Below are positions 1 through 7,357 of a DNA stretch of 32,008 bases, in pieces (position 1 is the first letter of the stretch; each line of letters starts with the position of its first letter). Both the position numbers and the translations under genes were made by a program. This DNA is from Bacteroidaceae bacterium. Lineage in GTDB: Bacteria; Bacteroidota; Bacteroidia; Bacteroidales; Bacteroidaceae. The stretch spans positions 1-32,008 of the forward strand of contig CAAGKZ010000062.1 of assembly GCA_900770665.1 (NCBI GenBank), in the 5' to 3' direction. The notes beneath the pieces are model-generated. The model did not search any database. It was given only the letters and a program-made list of their open reading frames with translations, and was not told where the DNA came from.

Positions 1-141
1 AAATATAGAATGACAAAACTTAGTTTTCTTATCGGTGAGTTCATTAGCGGCTGGTCGCACGAAGCATGGATGAAAATCATGCCGTGCGGGTCGCTATGAA
101 ATGAACGAGCCAATGACATTGCAAATATAGAATGACAAAAA
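1..141. repeat. Direct repeat flanking a stem-loop region
   Basis: The 19-base word AAATATAGAATGACAAAAC (1-19) recurs at 123-141 with only the last base changed. Between the copies lies a hairpin with arms GCACG (57-61) and GCATG (64-68) pairing with CATGC (78-82) and CGTGC (83-87). The flanks 40-56 and 88-112 share further imperfect complementarity. The bases CAAATATA at 122-129 read TATATTTG on the minus strand, a good Bacteroidetes -7 element, so this may be the promoter and leader of a minus-strand gene beyond the left edge. A small hairpin element bounded by direct repeats is the alternative. No gene was seen in 1-270. Confidence 0.45.
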
Positions 142-270
142 ATTGATTGAAAAACGCTCTCTTTGCTGTTTTTTGTCACTCAAATCCATGAAAAAACTTA
201 CAACTATACTATTCCATCTCGAGCGAGAGATGTAGATAAACACAAATACTAAACAATATTATTATATTAT

Positions 271-3200
271 ATGAACAAAATCAGGTTGATTTTTGCGGCA
301 GTCTTGTGCTTTGTCACAATGACTGCTGTAGCTCAGGCGCCTGCCGACTACTCTACTGTAAACAACAACAAGACAACAGAGAGGAACAACGCAACATGGT
401 ACACAATCAGGAATGTCAAGACCGGTGAATACCTTCGCTACGAGGGATTCAAGTTCTCTATGACAACATCACCAGAGACGGTAGATGGGGTCTATGCCCT
501 TGATACATGTGCAATGTTTTATGTAACAGGCAATGCCAGCGCTGCGTATATTCACAATTACGCCGCCGGTACTCAGCGCGTGTGCGTTTCACCGAACAAA
601 TGGGATGAAACCGGAACAGCCTTCCAGATAACGGGAACAACAGGCGGAGTGTTCATCTCGCAATCGGGTAACACAGCTGCATCGGATGCTTTCCACTACA
701 ACGAATCAACAGGCAAGGTCGACCTCTACTTGGGAAGCGACCCCGGTTCGGTTTGGTATTTCGAACCGATTGAAGACTTTGCCGACATCATGGGACTGAA
801 CAAACTGGTTGATGAAGCTTATGAAGCCGTGAACAGTTCCGACATCTGGGGAGGAGGCTTTTGGAGCGGACTTGGCAAACTGTTTGATACGTGGAATGAC
901 AAGGCTAAGTTGAAGGATGGCTGGGATGGCTTTTGGGGAGTGGGCAAAATTACTCCAATAACAGAAAAGAACCATTCTACTCTTGCAGCAACAATGGCTG
1001 ATATCAATACTGCACAGGAGATTCTAAACAAATATTCACAAGGATATCAGACAATCTTCAAATATGCCGAACTTTATAATGAGGATTTTTCTGATGGAGA
1101 AAACAAACGTTGGCTCTCCACAAACTCCACATCGCTCACTATAAACGGCATTCAGACAACACACACCAATGTCTGGTACATACAGCATATCGAGGGTGAA
1201 ATGTTCTACATATACAACGAAGCTGCCAATATGTATGTTGGAATGCCATACGAGACCAGTGACGGCATGGGAGTGAATATGAGTTCAGACGTGAGCAAAG
1301 CCGGCGTCTACAGAATTGTTACAACAAAAGATGATGTTGAAATTAGCAATGGCAACACTCTGGTTTCTGCTATCGTAAGATTCGAATCCATTGATATACC
1401 CGGCATGTATATATGCTTGCCCGATGCTACAAGCAAGAACGTCAAATGCGCTACGTCTGAAAACACACAAGGAGTCAGATGGAAAGTTCTTCCTGTTGCC
1501 GACGTAGAGATAACCGATAAATTCTATGGCCTTGCTGCAAATATGGCTTGGCAATATCCGCACTATCTGCAGTTGAACGAGGGACTCGTAAAAGAGCCTT
1601 GCGAGAAATACTCGACAAATGCCGATGTCGAGGACGAGACCTCGACTTGCTTGCTGACTGACGGTTCTTACGTCACTTCACTTACCACAGTAGAGGGCTC
1701 TACCGGTGAGAATCACTACCTGCAGGCCGACCTTGATGGCAAAGCAGTGACATCATTCTATTTCTATATAAAGGCGAATTTGCAGACAACATCCGGCCGA
1801 CCTGTGAAGATACGCGTATCGGGCAGCAACAACGGCACATCGTTTACGGATATCACAACTGTAGAGACGAACATGCGCGACGAAATGTTCTACTTCTCGA
1901 ACCTCATCAACTGCCCGTCATATACTCATCTGCGTTTTACCATTGAGGGGGTAAATGTCGGTGACAAGGCCTTCACGATGTCCGAATTCTACATTCTGCC
2001 ACACAACAATGATGTAGATGCTTGTGTTGCAACAATCAAAGGTTTCTACGGTACAGCATTGTATGAGGATAAGATAAAGGTTTATGCTTCGGAGCTCATT
2101 GCTTTGGAGAGCCAATACTATCTCGACAACAACACAGTCGAGAATGGCAAGGTTGCCGCAAATGGAGCAACACCACAGCCGGGCCAATACCGCTATGACA
2201 AAAGAGCAGCCTTGCAAAATGCCTTGACAGTCTTCAAACAGCAGACAACTGATGATGCAAAGTATGAAAAGGGCAAGTTGCTAGCTACCGCGCTCGAGGA
2301 GTTCAAGAACTCTAAATGCAGTCCTATGTTTGTAATCTCATCGGCATGGGAAGATGGATATTCATCAGATTGGGCTATTAAATGTAACGAGACAAACAAA
2401 TCATTCACAGGTGTCGAAATCAACGAATGGGATGCACGCCAGTGGTTTGCCAATTACAAACTGGAAAGCACTGTTGTTGAGCCGGTGAACGCAACCGAAA
2501 TGAAAAGCGCCATAGGCAACATACTGCTTATGAATGCACAACACTCAAGCATCGAGGGCGTTGAGGGCTGGAACGAACTGTATGAAAGCGGGCGCGATGC
2601 ATTTTCAATCCGCCTGTACAATGGCAATGACTATCTCATGGTCGATGAATACATGGACCTTGGTGTAGTAAGCTCACCAGCAACCACAGAAGGCAACAAG
2701 AATGCGGCCTGGTACTTTACATACGTGGGAACATCGGCACAGATTTATGGCCTTGACGCGACAAACAGCGACCACATGGCAGTGGTTGATGCTATTGCCA
2801 AGTTCGGAGAGTTATATACAATTGCGAAAAATTACAACGACAATTATGATGCTACTGCAACCCAATTGGGTAAATACCACTATGACAACAAGGGAGCGAA
2901 CAGCTTGACAAAAGATGGTTTTGACAATTTGTTTGCCATAGCCACCACGCACTACAACAAGGGCGCAGCAAAGATATTGGAGGAGTACCTCAGCGGCACA
3001 TCCGATTACACCCCCGAGGTTATCACATCGTTTGTTGATGCGCTTGAGCAGCACTTTGTGAACTTCCACCTCAACACACCGCCAGCAGGCTACTACTACC
3101 GCATACGTGGTCGCGTGTCACTCAATTACCTGCAATCAAGCATAAAGGGCGACACACTAGCCATGGGTGCCATAACCGATGCTTATGGTAATATCAACGA

Positions 3201-4257
3201 TAAAGTTGCTGCAACATCGGTGTTCTACGCAGTTGACGGCAACGCCGATGGTGCAACAAACATCCTGTCATTCAACACCGGCCGTTACATACAGGCTGTG
3301 ACAGAGGGAGGAAAGGTTGTGTTCAAAGAGGACAACTTGCCACTTGACAATGAAGCTTACTACTCACAGGATGTATTCATACATCCGTCAAGAACAGAGA
3401 GTGACGGATATTATGCGTGGGCATTTGATGGAAGCAATTACCTATGCGACAGCATTACAAATGCAACAACCGCCAAAAACGTTGGAATCAGTGCAGGCAA
3501 CAGTGCCAACAGAAAGTATGACTGGACAATAGAGCTCGTAACCGAACTGCCGGTTGAGGTTTCCTCGGCAAAGATGACATCGCTATGTGTTCCTGTGGAA
3601 CTTGAAATACCCGATGGTGTCACTGCATATATCTTGACAGGAAAGGAGATTGCCGATGGCAGCCACCTCTATGCCGTCGATTATGAGACATACACACCCG
3701 GAACCGAGGTGTTCAATGTCGAGCAGATTGGCTGCGGAATAATCCCTGCCGGCATGCCAGTGTTGATAAAAGCTGACGAGGGTGTTCACTACTTCCCTAT
3801 CAATTATGATGCGAAGGATGCCGACAAGGATGATGCAATGCTCGAGGAGATTGCAGACCTTGAAGCGCGTAACCGCCTTGAGGGTACACACGATGCAAGG
3901 CTCATCAGTGAGCGCGATGGCATCCAGCACCACATTCTCAGCAAGAATAAGAATGGTAAAGTCGGTATGTTCAAGGTGAAAATGGTGTCGGCGGCAGAAC
4001 GTGGTTTGAATTATGTTACAAAGCCAACCTTCATTAACCAGGCTCACCGTGCATGGTTGCCATATTCGGCAGCAATGTCAGCATCGGGATTCTCGTTTGC
4101 AGTCGGCGGTAAAGGACACGACACTACCGGTATTGATGAAGTGGAGGTTGAAAGGGAAGAGCACGAAGCCATATACGATTTACAGGGACGCAGACTTGAG
4201 GGTATCACCTCGCCGGGATTCTACATTGTTAACGGCAAGAAGATTATTGTTAAATAA
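271..4257 (+). CDS. Large secreted multi-domain protein with short T9SS-like C-terminal motif
   Basis: The product is a 1328-residue exported protein. Residues 1-22 form a signal peptide ending VAQA. Modules of RICIN/beta-trefoil character, with repeated 'WY.I.n..tg.Y' phrases, are visible at about 42-167, 300-412 and 692-830. Residues about 412-577 resemble an F5/8-type C (discoidin) carbohydrate-binding fold ('PVKIRVSGSNNGTSFTDI', 'LRFTIEG'). The last 28 residues carry IYDLQGRRLE followed by GFYIVNGKK, the common C-terminus of secreted Prevotella and Bacteroides proteins, related to Por/T9SS sorting tails. I see no catalytic domain. A glycan- or matrix-binding surface role is inferred from the folds only. 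The ATG follows an AT-rich leader with no Shine-Dalgarno site, as usual for the phylum. A 58-aa gene starts 17 bases after the stop, so the two are probably co-transcribed. Confidence 0.85.
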   Translation: MNKIRLIFAAVLCFVTMTAVAQAPADYSTVNNNKTTERNNATWYTIRNVKTGEYLRYEGFKFSMTTSPETVDGVYALDTCAMFYVTGNASAAYIHNYAAGTQRVCVSPNKWDETGTAFQITGTTGGVFISQSGNTAASDAFHYNESTGKVDLYLGSDPGSVWYFEPIEDFADIMGLNKLVDEAYEAVNSSDIWGGGFWSGLGKLFDTWNDKAKLKDGWDGFWGVGKITPITEKNHSTLAATMADINTAQEILNKYSQGYQTIFKYAELYNEDFSDGENKRWLSTNSTSLTINGIQTTHTNVWYIQHIEGEMFYIYNEAANMYVGMPYETSDGMGVNMSSDVSKAGVYRIVTTKDDVEISNGNTLVSAIVRFESIDIPGMYICLPDATSKNVKCATSENTQGVRWKVLPVADVEITDKFYGLAANMAWQYPHYLQLNEGLVKEPCEKYSTNADVEDETSTCLLTDGSYVTSLTTVEGSTGENHYLQADLDGKAVTSFYFYIKANLQTTSGRPVKIRVSGSNNGTSFTDITTVETNMRDEMFYFSNLINCPSYTHLRFTIEGVNVGDKAFTMSEFYILPHNNDVDACVATIKGFYGTALYEDKIKVYASELIALESQYYLDNNTVENGKVAANGATPQPGQYRYDKRAALQNALTVFKQQTTDDAKYEKGKLLATALEEFKNSKCSPMFVISSAWEDGYSSDWAIKCNETNKSFTGVEINEWDARQWFANYKLESTVVEPVNATEMKSAIGNILLMNAQHSSIEGVEGWNELYESGRDAFSIRLYNGNDYLMVDEYMDLGVVSSPATTEGNKNAAWYFTYVGTSAQIYGLDATNSDHMAVVDAIAKFGELYTIAKNYNDNYDATATQLGKYHYDNKGANSLTKDGFDNLFAIATTHYNKGAAKILEEYLSGTSDYTPEVITSFVDALEQHFVNFHLNTPPAGYYYRIRGRVSLNYLQSSIKGDTLAMGAITDAYGNINDKVAATSVFYAVDGNADGATNILSFNTGRYIQAVTEGGKVVFKEDNLPLDNEAYYSQDVFIHPSRTESDGYYAWAFDGSNYLCDSITNATTAKNVGISAGNSANRKYDWTIELVTELPVEVSSAKMTSLCVPVELEIPDGVTAYILTGKEIADGSHLYAVDYETYTPGTEVFNVEQIGCGIIPAGMPVLIKADEGVHYFPINYDAKDADKDDAMLEEIADLEARNRLEGTHDARLISERDGIQHHILSKNKNGKVGMFKVKMVSAAERGLNYVTKPTFINQAHRAWLPYSAAMSASGFSFAVGGKGHDTTGIDEVEVEREEHEAIYDLQGRRLEGITSPGFYIVNGKKIIVK

Positions 4258-4274
4258 CGAAGAAAAACTGGACT

Positions 4275-4451
4275 ATGAAGACGAAGAAAAACTATATTAC
4301 CCCCGAAATATATGAATTCAATATATTGGCTTCAGCAATGATTTGCCAAAGTGCTATCAGTGCCGGTGGCGATGATGAATTTGTTAATGAAAATGAAGCC
4401 CTGAGCAGCGAGCAGCGCAGCGATTGGGAGAACATTTGGGCGGACATGTAA
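4275..4451 (+). CDS. 58-aa peptide of the Bacteroidales 'Y.TPEI...DWENIW' type
   Basis: This short frame begins MKTKKNYITPEIYEFNILAS, continues through AMICQSAISAGGDDE and ends RSDWENIWADM. It lies 17 bases after the large secreted protein gene. Its pattern is a basic N-terminus with K.Y..PEI, a short hydrophobic segment with one Cys, a Gly/Asp break, an acidic stretch and a terminal D-W-x-N-I-W. I know this pattern from many small unannotated Prevotella and Bacteroides proteins, which supports it as a real gene. It has no good signal peptide, since the hydrophobic segment is short. The function is unknown; it could be a precursor peptide, a secretion accessory or an exported tail peptide. 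The next 180 bases hold only repeats and a terminator. Confidence 0.75.
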   Translation: MKTKKNYITPEIYEFNILASAMICQSAISAGGDDEFVNENEALSSEQRSDWENIWADM

Positions 4452-4500
4452 AAACAAAAAATATGGCAGTTGCCCCACATCTTGTTTTTATCGCGAACAA

Positions 4501-4611
4501 TGTCATCCTTAGCGAAGTCGAAGGATCTAAAGCCGCGTTTAATAAAGATATTTCGCTTTGCTCAATATGACATTTTCGCATGCTTTCATGTCGACCGTAG
4601 TGGAGACATCT
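4501..4611. repeat. Cluster of three TGTCAT-type interspersed elements
   Basis: Three related words occur in 111 bases. A forward copy is at 4501-4528 (TGTCATCCTTAGCGAAGTCG then AAGGATCT), an inverted copy at 4546-4572 (AGATATTTCGCTTTGCTCAA then TATGACA), and a second forward variant at 4586-4611 (TCATGTCGACCGTAGTGGAG then ACATCT). The consensus TGTCATnnTGAGCGnAGtCGAAnnATCT recurs elsewhere in this window (7136-7163, 19152-19216, 29541-29687). The first two copies form inverted ends facing each other, like a small non-autonomous element. They lie between convergent genes. Confidence 0.7.
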
Positions 4612-4629
4612 AAATGATACTTATTGCCA

Positions 4630-4659
4630 AAAATATCCTGTCAGGTGACAGGATATTTT
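4630..4659. terminator. Bidirectional hairpin terminator
   Basis: The 12-base arms AAAATATCCTGT (4630-4641) and ACAGGATATTTT (4648-4659) pair around a six-base loop, with A and T runs at either end. The hairpin sits just past the 3' end of the minus-strand cysteine-rich gene and also faces the plus-strand operon from the left, so it can serve both. Confidence 0.8.
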
Positions 4660-4679
4660 GTTTTATATACAATCTAAAC

Positions 4680-5444
4680 TTATTTCTTGCACTCTTTGTT
4701 ACAATCCTTTGCCTTGGGGCACTCGTTCTTGCAAGCAGCATCTTTCTTGCACTCACCGGCCTTAGGGCACGCTTCAGCCTTTGGGCAGGCATCACCCTTT
4801 GCACACTTGCCACCCTGCTTGCACTCTTTCTTGCAGTCAGCATTCATCTTGCACTCCTTGCCATCCTTGCAGGCACCCTGCATCTTCTTGCAATCGACAG
4901 ATTCCTTACAACCGTGTTCCTTCTTGCACTCAGTGGCCTTCTTGCAGTCAGCACCCTGTTTGCACTCCTTTGGCATGTGACACTTACCATGTGGTGCACC
5001 CTGTTTGCCATTACGGCGTGGAGGCATTGACTTCATCTCCTTGCCATGTGCCATAGGACGCTTGCCCGCATGTGCTTTAAAGCCGAATATCATATCGAGC
5101 TGCTTGGCATCAAGTACCTTTGAGAGTTTCTTGTAATACTTCTTGTCAATCTTGAGGCTCTTTTCACGGACATCCATCATCTGCTCCAGGTTGCTCTCAA
5201 TCTGCTCATCGGTGCGTTCCTTGCCAAAGACAAGTTGTGGACGGCAGGCTGCCTTTGCCTCAAGATACTCCTTATACAGGGGCGCGAATTTCTCCTTCTG
5301 TGAATCGTCGAGCATCAGCCTGTCGGCCATTCTCTTTACACGGAACTCTATCTTGTTACCGTGCTTGCGGGGCATGGGCTGCTGTGCATTTGCAAATGAG
5401 GCAAAAGCCACCATCACAGCCAAAATAAATAGACGTGCTTTCAT
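4680..5444 (-). CDS. Spy/CpxP-like periplasmic protein with an 18-cysteine C-x5-C tail
   Basis: The 254-residue product has a signal peptide at residues 1-20 (FASFANA, then QQPMPRK). Residues about 31-125 are helical, with 'RLMLDDSQKEKFAPLYKEY' resembling the LTxxQ motif of the Spy/CpxP/ZraP fold; members of that fold act as periplasmic chaperones or metal-responsive proteins. From residue 155 to 252 there are 18 cysteines, mostly exactly six apart (155, 161, 167, 173, 179, 185, 192, 198, 204, 208, 214, 220, 226, 232, 238, 242, 248, 252). They are embedded in Lys, Glu, Gly and Ala with almost no hydrophobic residues. Such a tail could bind metals or form disulfides, but this is inference. The underlying DNA is an 18-bp-periodic repeat. 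The gene stands alone, with a terminator just downstream and no clear promoter motif. Confidence 0.85.
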   Translation of the reverse strand: MKARLFILAVMVAFASFANAQQPMPRKHGNKIEFRVKRMADRLMLDDSQKEKFAPLYKEYLEAKAACRPQLVFGKERTDEQIESNLEQMMDVREKSLKIDKKYYKKLSKVLDAKQLDMIFGFKAHAGKRPMAHGKEMKSMPPRRNGKQGAPHGKCHMPKECKQGADCKKATECKKEHGCKESVDCKKMQGACKDGKECKMNADCKKECKQGGKCAKGDACPKAEACPKAGECKKDAACKNECPKAKDCNKECKK

Positions 5445-5507
5445 AATATAATCATTTTAAAGTTCATTCTTTTATTTGACAGTTGCAGATGCAAAAGGTT
5501 TAAACAA

Positions 5508-5525
5508 GTGACAAAAGATTGTCAC
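5508..5525. promoter_or_regulatory. Seven-base inverted repeat upstream of the cysteine-rich gene
   Basis: GTGACAA (5508-5514) and TTGTCAC (5519-5525) form a perfect dyad around AAGA. It lies about 65 bases upstream of the cysteine-rich gene and at the edge of the interspersed repeat that follows fic. It could be an operator or part of the fic 3' end; nothing decides between them. Confidence 0.35.
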
Positions 5526-5645
5526 ACTCACTGTAGGGACACGGCATGCCGTGTCCGTGCTGTTCGAGTATTTTCCATCTCCCACCGCAACTCCGTTGAG
5601 GCCGTTTTTACAACGAGTGTCTGCAAAATCGCCATAGGCAGTGCA
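5518..5645. repeat. Interspersed palindromic repeat, copy A
   Basis: This is one of three long copies in the window (others at 6880-7040 and 8931-9136) plus a fragment at 29601-29644. Its core is a perfect 20-base palindrome, GGACACGGCATGCCGTGTCC, at 5537-5556. It is followed by 'gtgctgttcgagtattttcc', 'accgcaactccgttgagg' and 'acaacgagtgtctgcaaaat'. It lies immediately downstream of the minus-strand fic gene. Confidence 0.85.
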
Positions 5646-5679
5646 TCTTTAGACACAGGATAAACTGCTTAAAACACGT

Positions 5680-6813
5680 TTAGTCATCCTCCTCCGCAGA
5701 ACCTGTATGCAATATAAGGTCATTCATTATTACAATTCCATATGCCACATTTCTACATTTACCTTCTTGAGGTACTAAAATTCCAATATCCACCAAATAC
5801 TTGACGTCTCTTGCAGCCGTATCGGGCGATACTTTGGTAAGTTTAGACCATCTTTTAATGGTCAGTTTACCAATATATCCATCAAGATATTTATTTAGAA
5901 TATTTTTTTGACGATCATTGATTATACTTTGTGAATGATTTTGCCAGAATATGGCTTTGTTCAAGATTGACGAAAGCATTATGTCCGCACTCTCTATTGA
6001 TCTCAGCATACAATCAAGATACCAGTCTATCCACACAGTAATATCACATGTTCCTTTTTGACATTTTTCTAACGTGTCATAGTATTTCTTTTTTTCTTTA
6101 TTGATTTGTCGAGAGATACTGAAATATCTTAAGGCAGAATTATCGGCCTGGCTCAACGCCATATCAGCTATTGCTCTACTAATTCTTCCGTTTCCATCAT
6201 CGAATGGGTGAATACAGACAAACCAGAAATGAGCAATGGCAGATTTTATATAATTTTTAGGTGTATCATCAGAATTGAACCAATCAAGAAACTGTTGCAT
6301 TTCGGACGGTAGAATCTCTGCCGCCGGTGCACGATAATGCACCTTCTCCCTTCCCCAACCTCCGGATATCACATCCATAGGATCAACGCGGTAGCGACCT
6401 ACATTTATTGTGTCAATACCGCTTCTTCCGGTCGGGAACAGACAGTTGTGCCATCCGAATAGTCTTTCATCGGTAAGAGGTTTTGAAAAATCATTTACAG
6501 CATCAAGCATCATTTCCACTACCCCCTCAATATAATGAGACGATTCCGTTTCATTCGTAATATGCACTCCCATTCTCCGAGCCACCGATGAACGTACTTG
6601 GTCGGGATTAAGGAGCACCCCCTCAATCTCCGATGATGATACAATATCGTGTGTCAATGCCTCGACAGTTGCCTGTTGCTGCATATCAAAACCAATGACA
6701 GACAAGCGCCCCTCAAGAAACCAGGCGGCCTTGCACACTTTCATCAGTTTTGCATCAATCAAGCTCTTGTCCCAAACAAACTTTGGCCATTCGGCAGTCT
6801 CATGTATATACAT
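5680..6813 (-). CDS. Fic-domain protein with N-terminal DUF4172-like region and C-terminal winged helix
   Basis: Fic proteins transfer AMP or another nucleotide-derived group onto target proteins. The signature HPFDDGNGRISR is complete at residues about 202-213, with the catalytic His present. An N-terminal S-S-E-I-E-G matches the inhibitory [ST]xxxE[GN] motif (about residues 60-65), so activity is probably self-restrained (class II arrangement). The opening MYIHETAEWPKFVWD is typical of DUF4172-associated Fic proteins. Residues about 300-350 (RWSKLTKVSPDTAARDVKYL) look like a winged helix and could bind DNA. I chose the ATG at 6813: an ATG nine bases upstream would be almost leaderless relative to the -7 element at 6831-6838. 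No antitoxin gene is adjacent. The gene stands alone between two copies of the interspersed repeat. The length of 377 aa is normal for the family. Confidence 0.9.
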   Translation of the reverse strand: MYIHETAEWPKFVWDKSLIDAKLMKVCKAAWFLEGRLSVIGFDMQQQATVEALTHDIVSSSEIEGVLLNPDQVRSSVARRMGVHITNETESSHYIEGVVEMMLDAVNDFSKPLTDERLFGWHNCLFPTGRSGIDTINVGRYRVDPMDVISGGWGREKVHYRAPAAEILPSEMQQFLDWFNSDDTPKNYIKSAIAHFWFVCIHPFDDGNGRISRAIADMALSQADNSALRYFSISRQINKEKKKYYDTLEKCQKGTCDITVWIDWYLDCMLRSIESADIMLSSILNKAIFWQNHSQSIINDRQKNILNKYLDGYIGKLTIKRWSKLTKVSPDTAARDVKYLVDIGILVPQEGKCRNVAYGIVIMNDLILHTGSAEEDD

Positions 6814-6830
6814 ATATCTCATTTTTTTTG

Positions 6831-6863
6831 CAAATATAACAATTGCGGATTACAAACCGCAAA
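6831..6863 (-). promoter_or_regulatory. fic promoter (TTTG-N21-TATATTTG)
   Basis: On the minus strand, a -7 element TATATTTG (6831-6838) is preceded by 21 bases and a -33 TTTG (6860-6863), which fits the Bacteroidetes consensus. Transcription would begin near 6824, leaving a leader of about 10 bases before the ATG at 6813. Confidence 0.65.
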
Positions 6864-6885
6864 AAATGCGGATAATAAACCGCAA
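6844..6885. promoter_or_regulatory. Twin operator-like repeats on the fic promoter
   Basis: Two 19-base copies, TGCGGATTACAAACCGCAA (6844-6862) and TGCGGATAATAAACCGCAA (6867-6885), are spaced 23 bases start to start and differ at three positions. Each has dyad symmetry, GCGG facing CCGC across eight bases. They cover and flank the -33 element, which suits a repressor site. The regulator is not identified; the winged helix of the Fic protein itself is one candidate. Confidence 0.6.
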
Positions 6886-7040
6886 TAACAAGCAAAAAAT
6901 ACAGCATCGCTGCATCTTGAAAGCAAAAAAAGAGAAAATAAAACGGCAAACATGACATTGTTACGCTCATTGTAGGGACACGGCATGCCGTGTCCGTGCT
7001 GTTCGAGTATTTTCCATCTCCCACCGCAACTCCGCTGAGG
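6880..7040. repeat. Interspersed palindromic repeat, copy B
   Basis: It begins 'accgcaataacaagcaaaaa', continues through 'tacagcatcgctgcatc' and 'gagaaaataaaacggcaaac', and reaches the same 20-base palindrome (6976-6995) and 'ccaccgcaactccgctgagg'. It is nearly identical over about 160 bases to copy C (8931-9090) and stops at 'gagg', where copy C continues. It lies downstream of the ATPase gene and just upstream of the fic promoter region. No gene was seen in 6814-7357. Confidence 0.85.
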
Positions 7041-7135
7041 CTATAAGCGAATCGATATCCACACGAAAATTCTACTGAGCCCATTTTTCGGACAAAGCCC
7101 TCAACAGCACGTCTAAGCAAAGCGAGGTATCTTTC

Positions 7136-7163
7136 AGATGTCTCCACTACGGTCGGCATGACA
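7136..7163. repeat. TGTCAT-type interspersed element, inverted orientation
   Basis: AGATGTCTCCACTACGGTCG followed by GCATGACA is the reverse complement of the element variant at 4586-4611, with one or two differences. It lies in the gene-free stretch between fic and the ATPase gene. Confidence 0.65.
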
Positions 7164-7237
7164 AGCATGGTGCAACAAGGGAGGAGCTGCATATCATGCC
7201 ACAAAGACGCTGATGTTGTTCTTTGTCCAAAAACATC

Positions 7238-7286
7238 CGCAATCGTGCGGAATCTATCAAAAAATCACACATTCCGCACGATTGCG
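7238..7286. terminator. 16-bp inverted repeat downstream of the ATPase gene
   Basis: CGCAATCGTGCGGAAT (7238-7253) pairs perfectly with ATTCCGCACGATTGCG (7271-7286) around 17 bases. It starts about 70 bases past the ATPase stop, and the minus-strand transcript would continue into GATGTTTTTGG after the stem. A terminator is the simplest reading. The long loop and high-information arms also allow a protein-binding site or element end. Confidence 0.5.
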
Positions 7287-7357
7287 AGCATTTTTACTTA
7301 AACAATGTATCCGATAAGATGATTTTCAAGAGCCAACCGGCGTGTTACTTACTTCTA

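Noticed and set aside
3583..4047. Minus-strand frame inside the giant secreted protein gene
   Set aside because: It is antisense to the C-terminal part of a clear plus-strand gene, with no domain and no start context.
5680..6813. Classical Fic/antitoxin pair
   Set aside because: No small antitoxin gene lies on either side; the inhibitory motif is inside the Fic protein itself.
6800..7204. Minus-strand frame across the fic upstream region
   Set aside because: It runs through the interspersed repeat, the fic promoter and the operator-like sites and has no protein features.
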